This document shows, piece after piece, positions 1-8,696 of a stretch of DNA of 64,000 bases (its first letter is position 1; every line of letters starts with the position of its first letter). The DNA is from Pseudoneobacillus sp042683745 (GTDB lineage Bacteria; Bacillota; Bacilli; Bacillales; Cytobacillaceae): positions 124,001 to 188,000 of the forward strand of contig NZ_JBHUJX010000012.1 of the NCBI RefSeq assembly GCF_042683745.1. Direction: 5' to 3'. A model generated the notes under the pieces. It did no database searches, was not told the DNA's origin, and was given only the letters and a program-made list of their open reading frames with translations. The position numbers and the translations under genes were made by a program.

Positions 1-296
1 ATGCACTTTGGTTTATACGAAAAGATATGGCATTAACAACCTTAGCGAAGAATTTTTTACCTGGTGAATTCGTTCTTTCTGAATTACAAGGTGTGTTATT
101 AACAGTATTGGATGACCCTTCGATTAAATTAGATGCTGCATTTTTTAGAAAAGCACCAACCTTACCATTTATTGAAAAAGTAACAGATAGTAGCGGTAAT
201 CCTAAAAAGTCAAACAAATATTCGAAAACTCCAGCACAATTGTATTGTTTCAACGATTATCAGCCTTTTGTTTCCGTCTACCAAGGGAAATCATAA
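1..296 (+). CDS. Nudix/NrtR-like protein, C-terminal fragment (cut by window start)
   Basis: The reading frame is open from base 3, so the gene begins upstream of the window and only about 97 residues are seen. The segment resembles the winged-helix C-terminal domain of NrtR-type Nudix proteins: an LPGEFVLSELQ stretch followed by AAFFRKA, the usual F(T/V)L.ELQ ... NFRRK pattern. In that family a Nudix domain fused to this wing either regulates NAD synthesis or hydrolyses ADP-ribose. It lies 47 bp before pncA on the same strand and heads a NAD cassette, which supports a NAD-related role. The Nudix box itself is outside the window, so regulator and hydrolase cannot be told apart. Confidence 0.6.
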   Translation, partial: ALWFIRKDMALTTLAKNFLPGEFVLSELQGVLLTVLDDPSIKLDAAFFRKAPTLPFIEKVTDSSGNPKKSNKYSKTPAQLYCFNDYQPFVSVYQGKS

Positions 297-343
297 TTAA
301 CAATTAAGAGATTATTAATTTTTAATAATAGGAGATGGTAAAA

Positions 344-895
344 ATGACAAAAAGAGCATTGATAAACATTGATTACACCGTTGATTTCGTTGCTGATAAA
401 GGGGCATTAACCTGTGGAAAGCCTGGTCAAGAAATTGAATATGAAATCGTTCAAATTACAGAAGAATTTATTAAAAATGGGGACTTTACTGTATTTGCTA
501 TCGATTTTCACTTGGAGGGTGATGAATATCATCCTGAAACCAAACTATTTCCACCTCACAATATTAAAGGCTCAGGTGGCAGAAAATTATACGGCAACCT
601 AGAAGAAGTATACAATCGTAATAAGGATAAGGAAAATGTTTATTATATAGATAAAACAAGATATAGTGCTTTTGCTGGAACTGATTTAGAAATAAAATTG
701 CGTGAAAGAGCGATTAATGAGGTGCATTTAGTTGGTGTTTGCACCGATATTTGTGTCCTGCACACTGCTATTGATGCGTTTAATAAAGGTTTTCAAATTA
801 TCATCCATGAGAAAGCAGTCGCCAGCTTTAACCAAAAGGGACATGAATGGGCACTTGGTCATTTTACAGGTTGTTTAAATGCCATCATTAAATAA
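344..895 (+). CDS. pncA: Nicotinamidase (isochorismatase family)
   Basis: This is predicted to hydrolyse nicotinamide to nicotinate, the first step of NAD salvage. The protein has 183 residues, a normal length. Catalytic features are visible: an early Asp in INIDYTVDF, a central Lys in YIDKTRYSAF, and the Cys nucleophile in GVCTDICVLHTA, a signature of cytosolic nicotinamidases. I chose the ATG at 344 because AGGAG lies 9 bases upstream; an ATG at 335 would overlap that site. The neighbouring pncB, nadD and nadE supply the rest of the salvage route in order. Confidence 0.93.
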   Translation: MTKRALINIDYTVDFVADKGALTCGKPGQEIEYEIVQITEEFIKNGDFTVFAIDFHLEGDEYHPETKLFPPHNIKGSGGRKLYGNLEEVYNRNKDKENVYYIDKTRYSAFAGTDLEIKLRERAINEVHLVGVCTDICVLHTAIDAFNKGFQIIIHEKAVASFNQKGHEWALGHFTGCLNAIIK

Positions 896-927
896 TTCTC
901 CTGAAAAATTGATTGGAGGAAAATACA

Positions 928-2409
928 GTGAAGAAATATTACCCAGATGATAGCTTAGCTTTGCATACAGATGCTTATCAAGTAAATATGGTTGAAACGT
1001 ATTGGCACGACGATATTCAGGATCGGAAGGCTGTTTTCGAATTATTCTTTAGAAAACTACCTTTTGGGAATGGGTATGGTGTTTTTGCAGGTCTTGAGCG
1101 AATCGTCCAATACGTTCAGAACTTTCGTTTTACAGAATCAGATATCGAATATTTACGCGATGAATTTGGTTACGAGGAAGAATTTTTGCAATATTTAAAG
1201 GGGATTACCTTTACGGGGAAAATTCGTTCGATGAAAGAAGGCGAATTGGTGTTTGGAAATGAAACGATCTTACAGGTTGAGTCAACTCTAGCTGAAGCAC
1301 AATTACTAGAAACCGCTCTTTTAAACATCGTGAATTATCAGACGCTCGTTGCAACGAAAGCTTCACGAATCAAGCAAATTATCGGTTCAGACCAAGCAAT
1401 GGAATTTGGGACACGTAGGGCACATGAAATGGATGCAGCTATCTGGGGAACTCGAGCAGCTTTTATTGCCGGATTTAATTCAACAAGTAATTTAAGAGCG
1501 GGTAAATTATTTGGAATTCCTGCTTCTGGGACCCATGCACATTCCATGATTCAAGCTTACATGGATGATTACACCGGGATGACAAAGTACGCACAAAGTT
1601 GTGCGAATCGAAAGAATAAAGTATTCATTCCTCTCGTTGATACTTATGACACATTACGTTCTGGCGTACCAGCAGCGATCCGTGTGGCTAAAGAATTCGA
1701 GGGGAAAGTGCAATTTGATGGTATTCGACTTGATAGTGGAGATATGGCTTATCTTTCTAAGGAAGCACGGAAAATGCTTGATGATGCAGGTTTTAAAGAT
1801 GCTAAAATTGTCGCTTCCAATGATTTAGATGAATACACCATCATGCACCTAAAAGCACAAGGGGCAAGAATTGATATATGGGGAGTCGGTACAAAATTAA
1901 TAACAGCCTTCGAGCAACCAGCATTAGGGGCAGTCTATAAAATTGTTTCAATTGAAAATGAAAATGGTGAGATGGTTGATACGATAAAAATATCAGCCAA
2001 TCCAGAAAAAGTGACCACACCAGGAATGAAAAAACTTTATCGAATCATTAATAAAATAAGCCAACGATCAGAGGGCGATTATATTGCCCTTGATAAAGAA
2101 ACTCCTAATGAAGAGGATCATTTAAAAATGTTTCATCCTGTCCATACGTCAATTAGTAAATTTGTTTCGAATTTTGAAGCAAAAGATCTTCATGAGGATA
2201 TTTTTGTAAATGGAGAATTGGTTTATGCATTGCCTGACCTAATAGAAATTCAAAAATATTCATTAGAAAATTTAAATGTTCTTTGGGATGAATATAAGCG
2301 CTCCATGAACCCTGAAGAATATCCAGTGGATTTAAGCCAAGAATGCTGGGACAATAAAATGTCTGTCATCCAAAAAGTAAAAGAGAAAGTGGCTGCTAAT
2401 AAGAAATAA
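928..2409 (+). CDS. pncB: Nicotinate phosphoribosyltransferase
   Basis: This enzyme makes nicotinate mononucleotide from nicotinate and PRPP with ATP use. The 493-residue length and motifs fit the family: ALHTDAYQVNM near the N-terminus, the central EFGTRRAHEMDAA segment, SGTHAHSMIQ, and FDGIRLDSGDMAYLS. The GTG at 928 is taken as the start because GGAGG lies 8 bases before it. It is 32 bp downstream of pncA and 19 bp ahead of nadD, so these genes are almost certainly co-transcribed. Confidence 0.95.
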   Translation: MKKYYPDDSLALHTDAYQVNMVETYWHDDIQDRKAVFELFFRKLPFGNGYGVFAGLERIVQYVQNFRFTESDIEYLRDEFGYEEEFLQYLKGITFTGKIRSMKEGELVFGNETILQVESTLAEAQLLETALLNIVNYQTLVATKASRIKQIIGSDQAMEFGTRRAHEMDAAIWGTRAAFIAGFNSTSNLRAGKLFGIPASGTHAHSMIQAYMDDYTGMTKYAQSCANRKNKVFIPLVDTYDTLRSGVPAAIRVAKEFEGKVQFDGIRLDSGDMAYLSKEARKMLDDAGFKDAKIVASNDLDEYTIMHLKAQGARIDIWGVGTKLITAFEQPALGAVYKIVSIENENGEMVDTIKISANPEKVTTPGMKKLYRIINKISQRSEGDYIALDKETPNEEDHLKMFHPVHTSISKFVSNFEAKDLHEDIFVNGELVYALPDLIEIQKYSLENLNVLWDEYKRSMNPEEYPVDLSQECWDNKMSVIQKVKEKVAANKK

Positions 2410-2428
2410 TGTGGGGGGTGTCAAAAAA

Positions 2429-3052
2429 ATGGGGAAAATTGGAATATACGGATCTTCATTTGATCCAATTACAAATGTACACTTGTGGACAGCATCTACT
2501 GTTGCCCACCGAAAGCGACTGGATAAAGTTATTTTTCTACCATCATCTAAAAAGAGAAGAGACAAAACACCTAATATAACCGATGAGCACCGTTTGGAGA
2601 TGATTCGATTAGCGATAATGGATAATCCGAAATTTGAATTAGATCCATATGAACTCACTGTTTTACCAGGTATGCACTATACCTACTATACAATGGAGTA
2701 CTTTAAGACGAAATTTCCCCATGATGAAATTTATTTCATCATGGGTGCAGATCTATTAGTAGATATATCCGCAGGGCAATGGAGAATGTCTGATGAATTA
2801 ATCAATAGAAACCAATTCATCATAATGGCTCGAAATGGAATCGATATGCTCGGGACAATTGCCAAATCACCTTTGCTAAGAAATCATGATGACGGTAGAT
2901 TTCATTTACTGGATAAAGGGTTAGCAATGGATATTAGTTCATCCTATATAAGAGAAGAGTTTTCACGAGGCGGCGAACCGAGATATCTATTGCCGGAATC
3001 ATGTTATCAATATATTGTAGACAATGGATTATATAAAGAAAGGCATGATTGA
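2429..3052 (+). CDS. nadD: Nicotinate-nucleotide adenylyltransferase, divergent
   Basis: This should adenylylate nicotinate mononucleotide to deamido-NAD. The 207-residue protein has the nucleotidyltransferase N-terminus GIYGSSFDPI, the FIMGADLL strand and the ISSSYIREEF segment that matches the ISSTxIR signature. The usual (H/T)xGH motif reads TNVH, so the Gly is replaced by Val and the first position is Thr; the usual GGTFNP is GSSFDP. These changes mark it as a divergent NadD, perhaps a second copy beside a housekeeping gene elsewhere. ATG 2429 follows a GGGGGGTG site. It ends 3 bp before nadE. Confidence 0.85.
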   Translation: MGKIGIYGSSFDPITNVHLWTASTVAHRKRLDKVIFLPSSKKRRDKTPNITDEHRLEMIRLAIMDNPKFELDPYELTVLPGMHYTYYTMEYFKTKFPHDEIYFIMGADLLVDISAGQWRMSDELINRNQFIIMARNGIDMLGTIAKSPLLRNHDDGRFHLLDKGLAMDISSSYIREEFSRGGEPRYLLPESCYQYIVDNGLYKERHD

Positions 3053-3055
3053 AAT

Positions 3056-3886
3056 ATGAGTAGTTTTCAAACAAAGGTTATTGCCGAGCTAAAGACAAAG
3101 CCTACTATCGATCCAAAAGAAGAGATTCGAATAAGTGTAAATATGATGAAGGATTACTTAAAAAAATATCCGTTTTTGGAATCGATGGTATTAGGGATTT
3201 CTGGTGGTCAAGATTCGACCTTAACTGGTAAGCTGGCACAAATCGCAGTGAATGAGCTGAATGGGGAATTAGGTACAGAAAAGTATAAATTTATAGCCGT
3301 TAGATTGCCATATGGCATTCAAGGTGATGAAGATGATTGTCAAGATGCAATTCGTTTTATTTCACCTGATGAGGTAGTTGTTGTAAATATTAAAGACTCA
3401 GTAGATGCAAGTGTTGCAGCTGTTGAAAAAGGAATGGGAAAAAAATTAACTGACTTTTTAAAAGGAAATGTGAAAGCAAGGCATCGGATGGAAACTCAAT
3501 ATAGTATTGCGGGTGCTTATAAGGGTATCGTTTTAGGTACTGATCATGCAGCTGAAGCCATCACTGGTTTCTATACGAAGTTTGGAGATGGCGCTGCTGA
3601 TATGGTTCCTATCTTTAGGCTAAATAAAAGGCAGGGGAAGCAACTATTAAAAGAACTCGGTTGTCCAGAGCACTTATATTTGAAAGTTCCAACAGCCGAT
3701 TTAGAAGATGATCGACCGCAACTGCCGGATGAAGTAGCATTAGGCGTAACATATGATGAAATCGACGACTATTTAGAAGGTAAAGAAGTAAATGAAAATA
3801 GTAAAACAAAAATAGAAACATGGTTCAAAAAATCAGAGCACAAAAGACAAGCACCGATTTCGGTTTTTGATAATTGGTGGAAATAA
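3056..3886 (+). CDS. nadE: NH3-dependent NAD synthetase
   Basis: This converts deamido-NAD to NAD with ammonia and ATP. At 276 residues it has the short, ammonia-dependent form without a glutaminase domain. The PP-loop SGGQDSTLTGKLAQ (about residues 48-61) binds ATP; later motifs include the RHRMETQYSIAG region and GTDHAAEAITGFYTKFGDGAAD. It closes the NAD cassette: nicotinamidase, phosphoribosyltransferase, adenylyltransferase and synthetase give a complete nicotinamide-to-NAD route in one operon. Its ribosome binding site is weak, which suggests translational coupling with nadD. Confidence 0.95.
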   Translation: MSSFQTKVIAELKTKPTIDPKEEIRISVNMMKDYLKKYPFLESMVLGISGGQDSTLTGKLAQIAVNELNGELGTEKYKFIAVRLPYGIQGDEDDCQDAIRFISPDEVVVVNIKDSVDASVAAVEKGMGKKLTDFLKGNVKARHRMETQYSIAGAYKGIVLGTDHAAEAITGFYTKFGDGAADMVPIFRLNKRQGKQLLKELGCPEHLYLKVPTADLEDDRPQLPDEVALGVTYDEIDDYLEGKEVNENSKTKIETWFKKSEHKRQAPISVFDNWWK

Positions 3887-4160
3887 GAAAAGCGGAAGCG
3901 CCCGTTTAGCGCACGACAGGACTGGTCCGTTCCTTAATCTAGCTGCGGCTCCTAGCCCCTCGAGGTCATAAGCCACTCCTGACAAGAAGGTAAAAGGCAA
4001 CCTTCTTGTCAGGACCGTCTTATGCTTGTCGGGGCTGGTCAGTCGCCACGCTTTTTGATGCATGAGATAAAGGAAACACGAAAAGCGATAGCGCGATTCG
4101 ATGTTGACTTATCGTAAGGAGGAGAGGGACAGTACACTAGTCGCTGGAGCTAGACAAATT
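3887..4160. repeat. Dispersed GC-rich intergenic repeat, copy 1 (long)
   Basis: This stretch is GC-richer than its surroundings and shares blocks with the repeats near 6.2, 48.9 and 60.1 kb: CCCCTCGAGGTCA and CTTGTCGGGGCTGGTCA. It begins with AAGCGGAAGCGCC and a second similar start (AAAAGCGATAGCGCG) occurs at about 4081, so two units may be joined. Inside is a perfect 14-bp inverted repeat (3978-3991 with 4000-4013, arm CCTGACAAGAAGGT). No credible ORF is present. From 4160 to 4357 I see only AT-rich DNA. Confidence 0.75.
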
Positions 4161-4357
4161 TCAAAGTCTAAATAGATTATGCTTTATAATTTTATAAAAT
4201 ATACAAACGTTGTTCTCTTCGGGACAGCGTTATTTCATTAAGTTAACATCGCCAAAATTACCTGAAGAAAATTGTGATATAAAACTACTATTCTATTGAT
4301 ATCAAACTGCTAGCAAATTGCTATAAACATGATAATACCTAATTATATCATGTTACA

Positions 4358-4714
4358 TTAGATGCTTTCCTTTATTTCAGCTATTTCTAAACATTGTTGG
4401 CGAATTTTTTCTAAATGAGCCTTTCCCCAATTACTCATGAAGGTCAAATATGGTGTTAACTCATGACCATATTCGGTTAAGGCATATTCTACCCTTAATA
4501 CTTTTTCGTCATATTCTGTTCGAATAATAATTCCATCATTTTCAAGCTCCCTTAATACTTGTGAAAGCATTTTTTTCGTGATTTCTGGAATCAATTTTTT
4601 CAATTCGCCGTATCGATAATTATTATGGCTTAAATGCCATAAAATCCGCGATTTCCATTTTCCTCCGACGACATCGATTGTGACCTCGACAGGACAATAA
4701 TATTTTTTCTTCAT
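4358..4714 (-). CDS. HxlR-family winged-helix transcriptional regulator
   Basis: This 118-residue protein is a small winged-helix regulator. HxlR features: a Cys near the N-terminus (YYCPVEVTIDVVGGKWK), then RYGELKKLIPEITKKMLSQVLRELENDGII for the recognition helix and wing, and a C-terminal dimerisation helix. Family members often sense electrophiles or oxidants through the N-terminal Cys. It is transcribed away from the adjacent MFS transporter, the usual layout for a regulator controlling its neighbour; two direct repeats lie between them. The ligand is unknown. Confidence 0.9.
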   Translation of the reverse strand: MKKKYYCPVEVTIDVVGGKWKSRILWHLSHNNYRYGELKKLIPEITKKMLSQVLRELENDGIIIRTEYDEKVLRVEYALTEYGHELTPYLTFMSNWGKAHLEKIRQQCLEIAEIKESI

Positions 4715-4779
4715 TGAATGTCACTCCACTCTTCAATATATGCCATTATTTTACTATCAATAAATCAAACTGGATACAA

Positions 4780-4816
4780 AAAAGTGCCTACTTGTTCGGA
4801 AAAGTTCCTGTTGGTT
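4780..4816. promoter_or_regulatory. Direct repeat in the HxlR/MFS divergent promoter region
   Basis: Two imperfect copies, AAAAGTGCCTACTTGTT (4780-4796) and AAAAGTTCCTGTTGGTT (4800-4816), agree at 13 of 17 positions and are offset by 20 bp, about two helical turns. They sit just upstream of the MFS start and are a plausible operator for the divergent HxlR regulator. This is inferred from position and repetition only. Confidence 0.4.
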
Positions 4817-4846
4817 AAGATGAGTTAGGAAAGGGGAATTAAAAAT

Positions 4847-6079
4847 ATGAATCTAATAAATAAGTTTAATCGTTCAGTTAGGTTGATCTTACTTTGGAAC
4901 ATCCTATTTTGTTTCGGATTAAGCGTATATACAGTTTTATATAATTTATATTTAATGGAATTTATAAATTTAAAAACGATAGGTACAATTACTGGAACAA
5001 GCTATATTTCATTTGCCATATTTTCTGTTGTTGGTGGTATCCTATCTGATCGCTTTGGACCACGGAAGGTTTTACAAATAGGGTTACTTATATTAATTAT
5101 TGGTTTTATTGGTGGTTTAACAACAAAATCGATCTTTTTCCTATGTGCTTGGGCAGTGTTGATTGGTGTTGGCCAGGCATTTACAAATACCATGTTTGTT
5201 CCACTGTTAACTGAGTACTCAAAGGAAGAAGAACGTGTGAAGTTATTTAGTGTCGCTTTTGGAACTGGAAACCTGTTCATGTTTTTTGGAACACTTAGTT
5301 CTGGTGTGGTGGCTGAAAAGCTTTCTGGATTATATTCCATCTCAACAATAACTAGTTTACAAATGGTTATTTTCGCTGCTGCTACGATCATTTTTATTAG
5401 TGGTATTCCACTTTTATTAGTAAAAAATAGTGCAATTCTAAAACAAAAAAGTACAAAAGGTCAATCTTTTTCTTGGAAAGAAAATAAAAATGTATTTTCA
5501 TATACAGGAGTAAAATTATTAGAAGGAATAGGCACTGGATTCACGATTCCTTTCATTAATTTGTTTTTAGCATCAAGATTTAATCTGAATTCATTAGAAA
5601 TAAGTTTGTTTATGTCTGCTGCTGTCTTTATGACTGTAATTATGATTTTTGTTAATCCATATATCACAAGGAAATTTGGTGAAATGAAGATACTCTTTTC
5701 TTTACAAGCAATTCTTATCCCATGTTTAATTATTCTTGGATTTTCCACCAATATTTGGATATGCGGAGTTTGTTTCCTTTGTTTCCGTGCTTTGTTATTT
5801 GCAAGAATGCCGATTCAGTCAAAAATATTAATGCAGAAAACACCCGAATCGATACGCGGTTTAACGAACAGTGCTGGGTTTATGGCTTCAACAGCGGGAA
5901 TCGGTATCGCGGGACCGATTAGCATGGCAATTGTATCAAAATTGGGAAGCTTTTTTGGGTATGGGTGGCTATTTACTGTTTCAAGTATATGTTTTGGTTT
6001 ATCTGTCTATCTATTTTATTATGTTTTTGAAAGACAACATGAAGCTACATCTGTTGCTATAAGGAAAATCGCAAACTAG
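4847..6079 (+). CDS. MFS transporter
   Basis: This 410-residue integral membrane protein has about 12 hydrophobic segments. The loop between helices 2 and 3 reads GGILSDRFGPRKVL, the major-facilitator motif A. It starts after GGAAAGGGGAAT. It is divergent from an HxlR regulator, so an inducible efflux role is likely, but no substrate can be read from the sequence. A hairpin terminator follows directly. Confidence 0.88.
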   Translation: MNLINKFNRSVRLILLWNILFCFGLSVYTVLYNLYLMEFINLKTIGTITGTSYISFAIFSVVGGILSDRFGPRKVLQIGLLILIIGFIGGLTTKSIFFLCAWAVLIGVGQAFTNTMFVPLLTEYSKEEERVKLFSVAFGTGNLFMFFGTLSSGVVAEKLSGLYSISTITSLQMVIFAAATIIFISGIPLLLVKNSAILKQKSTKGQSFSWKENKNVFSYTGVKLLEGIGTGFTIPFINLFLASRFNLNSLEISLFMSAAVFMTVIMIFVNPYITRKFGEMKILFSLQAILIPCLIILGFSTNIWICGVCFLCFRALLFARMPIQSKILMQKTPESIRGLTNSAGFMASTAGIGIAGPISMAIVSKLGSFFGYGWLFTVSSICFGLSVYLFYYVFERQHEATSVAIRKIAN

Positions 6080-6088
6080 TCTAAGAAG

Positions 6089-6119
6089 AGTACATGGTCA
6101 ATACACCATGTACTTTTTA
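6089..6119 (+). terminator. Rho-independent terminator after the MFS gene
   Basis: The arms AGTACATGGT and ACCATGTACT form a perfect 10-bp stem with a short loop, followed by TTTTT. The hairpin begins 10 bases after the stop codon. Confidence 0.85.
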
Positions 6120-6154
6120 AATACTAAATAAAGCATAACATTTTCGGACTTAGA

Positions 6155-6285
6155 AAATTGTCTAGCGCGAAAGTCGTTCTTTAACTTTTTGGGTTTCGAA
6201 CATTTGATCTCGAGGAGCAAGACGCTTCTGAGTTTCGAAGCATTTGCTTGTCGGGGCTGATCAAGGCGCCAAGCGCTTTTCTTAT
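6155..6285. repeat. Dispersed GC-rich intergenic repeat, copy 2
   Basis: It carries ACTTTTTGGGTTTCGAACAT through TCTCGAGGAG (about 6184-6217; block A) and then CTTGTCGGGGCTGATCAAGG (from about 6247; block B), both on the plus strand. Both blocks recur in the other copies with different relative orientation. There is no coding potential. Confidence 0.75.
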
Positions 6286-6332
6286 TTTATAGGTCTCTAG
6301 ACGGAGAAATAGTTAGAAAATTTCCGACTTGA

Positions 6333-6437
6333 AATGGAGAAGAATTCAGCACCAAGCTAGGGGTAGGTGTTACCTCTGCGGATTATAATGGAAAAAAAGA
6401 ACAGGAGGAATTATTATTTTCAAAATTATTTAAATAG
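6333..6437 (+). pseudogene. Possible gene remnant (34 codons, no start)
   Basis: An open frame bounded upstream by a TGA stop encodes a protein-like tail containing GVGVTSADYNGKKEQEE and ending LLFSKLFK then TAG. It has no start codon or ribosome binding site of its own. It may be the C-terminal end of a lost gene between the repeat and the MFS gene. I cannot assign a family, and chance is possible at this length. Confidence 0.25.
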
Positions 6438-6488
6438 TATAAATTAAAATATATAGTCTGTTATAAAAGACTACTGAAGGAGAATACG

Positions 6489-7826
6489 ATGAGAGAATAT
6501 TCATTTCGGACATTTTTAACGATTTGGCTTGGCCAATTAGGATCTGTTGTAGGTTCTGGTTTAACCTCATTTGGACTTGGGGTTTGGATTTTAAAAGAAA
6601 CGGGATCAGTTACCCAATTTTCATTAATTATTATGTGTGCCAGTGTTCCAGCGATCATAGCTGCTCCTTTTGCTGGGGTCATAGTTGATAAATGGAAACG
6701 GAAATGGGTTATGATCATTAGCGACACCGTAGCAGGTTTAAGTACACTTACGATTTTTCTATTAATCTATTTTAATGCTTTTGAGGTCTGGCATTTATAC
6801 ATAGCAGCGTCTGTTACTTCACTCTTTAGTTCGTTTCAAATGCCAGCCTATCAAGCAACCATTCCACTTCTTGTACGTAAGGAGCAGCTAGGTCGTGCAA
6901 ATGGTATGCTGCAAATGGCTGATGCTCTTTCGGTCGTATTCGCACCTGTAGTGGCAGGATTTTTAATCATTTCTATTGGAATAAAAGGTATCCTTTTGAT
7001 TGATTTCATCACATTTTTACTAGCTCTTTCCACGTTATTATTTGTGAAATTCCCTGAACTAAGTAATGAAGAAAAGGATTCAAAGAAAATTTCCTTTTTT
7101 CAAGATGCTTTATTTGGGTGGAAATACATTTGGGAACGACCAGGTTTAAGAGGTTTCCTGACTTACTTTGCAATTGCAAACCTTTTGTTAGGCTATTTCA
7201 ATGTCCTTTTCTCGCCATTATTATTATCATTCACAAATGAGAAGATCCTCGGAGTTGCACTTTCTATAACCGGTGTTGGTATGCTACTTGGTGGAATCAT
7301 GATGAGCACTTGGGGTGGACTAAAGAAAAGAGTATTATCCGTTCTAGGCTCTGGAGCATTAGGAGGAATCTTCCTCATGATGGCAGGCTTTAAAGAATCT
7401 GTTATTCTTGTTACAGCATCCGTTTTCCTACTATTTCTCCTATTGCCAGTAGGAAACGCAGCAAGCCAAGCAATCTGGCAAAGTAAAGTTCCATTAAACA
7501 TCCAAGGTCGAGTTTTCGCCTTACGTAGAATGATCGCCATTTCACTATCACCGATTGCGTATATTAGTGCAGGACCTATTGTTGAAAAAGTCCTTGACCC
7601 AGCTGTACAAAATAGCACCCTCACACCGATGTTTACTCGCTTGATAGGCTCTGGTGACGGCCGTGGAATTGGATTATTATTCATTTTAATTGGACTTTCT
7701 TGGACCATCTCATCTGTGCTGATCTATCTCAACCCTCGCGTAAGAGGGCTAGAAAATGAACTACCAGATGCCATTAGCAATGACGAGAAAAGTGAAGGAA
7801 AAGAAGTGCTGGCATCGTCACATTAA
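6489..7826 (+). CDS. MFS transporter (DHA3/macrolide-efflux-like)
   Basis: This 445-residue membrane protein has about 12 hydrophobic helices. The loop after helix 2 reads APFAGVIVDKWKRKWVMI, the motif A variant seen in DHA3-type exporters, and the start FRTFLTIWLGQLGSVVGSGL is typical of that branch. The C-terminal tail is charged and cytoplasmic. The start is preceded by GAAGGAG. No regulator adjoins it. Efflux of an amphipathic compound is likely from family membership; the substrate is unknown. Confidence 0.88.
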   Translation: MREYSFRTFLTIWLGQLGSVVGSGLTSFGLGVWILKETGSVTQFSLIIMCASVPAIIAAPFAGVIVDKWKRKWVMIISDTVAGLSTLTIFLLIYFNAFEVWHLYIAASVTSLFSSFQMPAYQATIPLLVRKEQLGRANGMLQMADALSVVFAPVVAGFLIISIGIKGILLIDFITFLLALSTLLFVKFPELSNEEKDSKKISFFQDALFGWKYIWERPGLRGFLTYFAIANLLLGYFNVLFSPLLLSFTNEKILGVALSITGVGMLLGGIMMSTWGGLKKRVLSVLGSGALGGIFLMMAGFKESVILVTASVFLLFLLLPVGNAASQAIWQSKVPLNIQGRVFALRRMIAISLSPIAYISAGPIVEKVLDPAVQNSTLTPMFTRLIGSGDGRGIGLLFILIGLSWTISSVLIYLNPRVRGLENELPDAISNDEKSEGKEVLASSH

Positions 7827-7852
7827 CAGCCTGAAAACAACTTGTATAACTT

Positions 7853-7879
7853 AGGGAGCATATTCTATTATGCTCTCTT
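7853..7879 (+). terminator. Hairpin terminator after the second MFS gene
   Basis: The arms AGGGAGCATA and TATGCTCTCT form a 9-10-bp stem with a short AT loop. The following T-run is poor (TTAATTC), so termination strength is uncertain. The 177 bases that follow, up to the VOC gene, show nothing recognisable except AT-rich DNA. Confidence 0.5.
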
Positions 7880-8056
7880 AATTCAGTTTCTTCATTATTA
7901 TATAATTTTACAAGGTTGTATTAGTTTAGTAGCAAATTTATGGAAAAGGCTATGGATAAATGGCAATGTTGAAATTGGACATGTTATCAAATAAAATTGG
8001 TTATACTGTTCAAATTGGATATGATACAATACATATTTTCTAAAGGAGACAAATAA

Positions 8057-8455
8057 ATGAAAAAAATTATTCCGCATTTTTCTATCGACAACTGTAAAGA
8101 CGCTTTAGCGTATTATCAGGGTTTGTTTGGTGGAAAAATAAAAAATTTGCAAACAGGAGCAGGCATCGAAATGTTTGAAGGGTAAGAAGACAAAATTATT
8201 CATGCCGAATTACATATAAACGATGATTGTGTATTATATTTTTACGAATTTTCTGATCCACAGTACAAAATAGGAAAGAATTTTAGTCTAGTTCTTGATA
8301 TGGAAAGTGAAGAGGAAATCAATCGTATTTACGACGAGCTTGCTAAAGACGGAAATGTAAAAATGCCAATGCAAGATACATTCTGGGGAGCCAAACACGG
8401 CGTGATTGTAGATAAAAATGGCATTCAATGGGATCTGAATTTTACAAAAGAATAA
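8057..8455 (+). pseudogene. VOC/PhnB-like protein interrupted by an in-frame TAA
   Basis: Read through, this is a 132-residue PhnB/YjdN-type glyoxalase-fold protein: KIIPHFSIDNCKDALAYY at the start, KIIHAELHIND in the middle, and FWGAKHGVIVDKNGIQWDLN at the end. An in-frame TAA at 8183-8185 (codon 43) falls exactly where the family is continuous, between EMFEG and EDKIIHAEL. The reading frame is otherwise intact, so a single substitution is the simplest explanation. The start has a good AAAGGAG site. The protein would be non-functional unless the stop is suppressed or is a sequencing error. Confidence 0.85.
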
Positions 8456-8696
8456 CTTCAAAAAAAGGTTGCTTTCATAAAGTTAGTTGCTTTTTAGCAA
8501 ACTTTAACTTTAACATTCTGAGTTGATTGTAGCGGAAGTCACGTGCGATGTAAAAAAGTAAAATAATTTAAAACAAGCATCCGAGTGAAATGATATTCGA
8601 TGCTTTTTTAAATGTTGTTTTGTGTGTTTGTGCATGTCAAGGGTTGGTCCACTTTCATATTTTAATAAGAAGATAAAAATATAAGAAGGTGAAAGG

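Noticed and set aside
1..3886. Anti-phage NAD-reconstitution cassette
   Set aside because: The gene set is an ordinary salvage pathway with no NAD-depleting defence gene nearby, so a defence role is not supported.
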